Source of the DNA: Streptomyces sp. NBC_00536 | GTDB taxonomy: Bacteria; Actinomycetota; Actinomycetes; Streptomycetales; Streptomycetaceae | Assembly: GCF_036346295.1 (NCBI RefSeq) | Contig: NZ_CP107819.1 | Coordinates: forward strand, 2,604,001-2,668,000 | Length of the DNA: 64,000 bases | Direction of reading: 5' to 3' | Shown here: positions 62,975 through 64,000 of the stretch, in pieces | Numbering within the stretch: the stretch's first letter is position 1 | How the letters are laid out: every line of letters begins with the position of its first letter | Notes under the pieces: model-generated | Seen by the model: only the letters and a program-made list of their open reading frames with translations | The model's database searches: none | Told to the model about the DNA's origin: nothing | Position numbers and translations under genes: made by a program

Positions 62975-64000
62975 GACAGGGTGAGCGTCAGGACGGCCGT
63001 GTAGGCCCCCGGCGGGGTGTACGGCGGCACCTCCAGCGTGACGGTCGCGTCCACGGTGAAGGTCCCGCCCACCACCGGGGCGTCCGGAGCCGAAGCGAGC
63101 ACCGCGCCCTCCGGTCCCACCACCCCGGCGCTGCCCGCCGCGCAGTGGCTCGGGCTTCCGGCCGCCGTCACGCACACGGGGGTCCAGCGCAGCTTCCCGC
63201 CGGGGATCCGGACCCCGCCCGGGCCCGTGAAGTCCGTGACCTTGCCGGTCAGGGACCAGCCCGCGGGGCCGCCCCGGGCGTCCTTGACGGTGACCGTCCC
63301 GATCCGGCCGGGGGCCGCGCCCCCGCCCCCGTAGGCGATCGCGCCGAGCACGACGGACTCCCCCGCCTGGGTCATCGTCAGCGCCCCCGGCTCCACGGTC
63401 GCCGTCACCTGCTGTGATCCGGTCCGGGGCGGCCGGGCGTCGGCGATGACCGTGTACGCGCCCGGGCCCGAGCCGCGTTCCGCCGTCCAGGCCGGGCCCT
63501 CGTACGCCACGACGGCCGTGGTCGTCCGGTCCGTGACCGGCAGGCCGGCCAGGACCACGCCCAGCGCGTCGGCGGTGGCGGTGACCCGGTCGGCGGTGGG
63601 GGCCGCGCCCGCGCGGCCGCTGACGGTGACGGCCGCGCCCGGGGTGAAACCGGTGCCGGTGACCTTGACCGTCGCGCCGGGTCCGCCGGACGCGGCGCCG
63701 AGGACCACGGCGCGCAGGTTGGCCACCGGGAGCGGGCTCGCCGTGAGCCGACCGGCGACCGGCGACCGGCCCCCCTCGGCGGGGGTACAGGTGGTGTCGA
63801 GGTCGAGCAGGTGGCTGGTGTGCAGGGTGTAGGCGCCGGGGGCGAAGGTGGTCTCGCCGGGGGCGGTGACGGTGAAGGTGCCGGTCATGGTGACGGCGGG
63901 CAGGAGCGCGCCCGAGGGGACGGGATCGCTGCGTTTGGCGCCGACCACGGTCACCTCGCCCTGCTGCGCCCCGGCCAGCACGATCACGGCGGTGGGGGTC
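62971..64000 (-). CDS. Secreted surface protein with IPT/TIG-like and WxL-like domains, 5' end outside window
   Basis: The frame is open to the end of the window, so the N-terminus is missing; about 342 codons are visible. It contains an immunoglobulin-like segment (TFTVTAPGETTFAPGAYTLH), an IPT/TIG-like domain (GGPGATVKVTGTGFTPGAAV) and a C-terminal beta-domain ending VPPYTPPGAYTAVLTLTLS, like WxL-domain proteins that bind peptidoglycan, with two Cys (RWTPVCVTAAGSPSHC). Its stop overlaps the GTG of the DUF916-like gene, matching the usual pairing of WxL and DUF916 proteins. The role in Streptomyces is unknown. Confidence 0.8.
   Translation of the reverse strand, partial: TPTAVIVLAGAQQGEVTVVGAKRSDPVPSGALLPAVTMTGTFTVTAPGETTFAPGAYTLHTSHLLDLDTTCTPAEGGRSPVAGRLTASPLPVANLRAVVLGAASGGPGATVKVTGTGFTPGAAVTVSGRAGAAPTADRVTATADALGVVLAGLPVTDRTTTAVVAYEGPAWTAERGSGPGAYTVIADARPPRTGSQQVTATVEPGALTMTQAGESVVLGAIAYGGGGAAPGRIGTVTVKDARGGPAGWSLTGKVTDFTGPGGVRIPGGKLRWTPVCVTAAGSPSHCAAGSAGVVGPEGAVLASAPDAPVVGGTFTVDATVTLEVPPYTPPGAYTAVLTLTLS

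Overview
The window is high-GC actinobacterial DNA, almost certainly from Streptomyces. GC at third codon positions is very high, GTG and TTG starts are frequent, and many proteins (HrdA-type sigma factor, DnaG, Dgt, GlyS, Zur, RecO, LeuA, Era) are of Streptomyces type. From memory, not checked, the order of these genes resembles the hrdA to era part of the S. coelicolor chromosome core. Most of the window is therefore conserved core. The left 4 kb and a 1.4 kb gap near 54 kb look accessory or repetitive.

Layout. 1-4.2 kb: the C-terminal part of an FG-GAP repeat protein, a frameshifted small gene, a broken phage portal gene and other degenerate sequence lying against the 3' end of a tRNA-Met, then two identical tandem tRNA-Asn genes. 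4.3-13 kb: a YtxH-like protein, a xylulokinase, a heterodimeric ABC exporter, a HrdA-like sigma factor, and a coupled pair made of an unknown protein and an AbiEii-like nucleotidyltransferase. 13-20 kb: assimilatory nitrate reductase, an SDR dehydrogenase, a SanA/YdcF-like protein, a sirohydrochlorin chelatase, dGTPase and an FAD reductase. 20.9-29.7 kb: DNA primase, a gamma-glutamylcyclotransferase-like protein, a lipoprotein plus histidine kinase, a secreted protein plus class F sortase, a TauE/SafE permease and a ferric-reductase-like flavoprotein. 29.9-34 kb: the nitrite reductase operon. 34-45.5 kb: regulators, PPDK, DusB, an MFS exporter, MarR, DoxX, an aldo/keto reductase and TetR, and a VC0807-family membrane protein. 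45.5-51.9 kb: GlyS, the zinc uptake operon znuACB with zur, UppS and RecO. 52-53.5 kb: an NCS2 nucleobase permease. 53.5-54.9 kb: a gene-free stretch with a large imperfect inverted repeat. 54.9-64 kb: a TerB-like protein, leuA with a leader peptide, an M4 protease with an emfourin-like inhibitor, an acetyltransferase, a methyltransferase, Era, and two secreted surface-type proteins, one of which runs in frame into Era.

Functional themes. Nitrogen assimilation is spread over three units: nitrate reductase (13-15 kb), the siroheme chelatase (17 kb) and the NirB/NirD nitrite reductase (30-34 kb). Each has GlnR-like pentamers at 11 or 22 bp spacing upstream, strongest for nir. Zinc homeostasis is a complete module: glyS and znuA are divergent, two Zur-box-like 15-mers lie in front of znuA, and zur lies downstream. 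The leuA leader encodes a 15-residue peptide with four leucine codons in a row, as expected for attenuation.

The most unusual items are the compound inverted repeat at 53974-54886, the absence of a stop codon between a DUF916-like surface protein and Era, the protealysin-like protease with its inhibitor, and the AbiEii-like pair. All calls come from reading the sequence; no database search was run.
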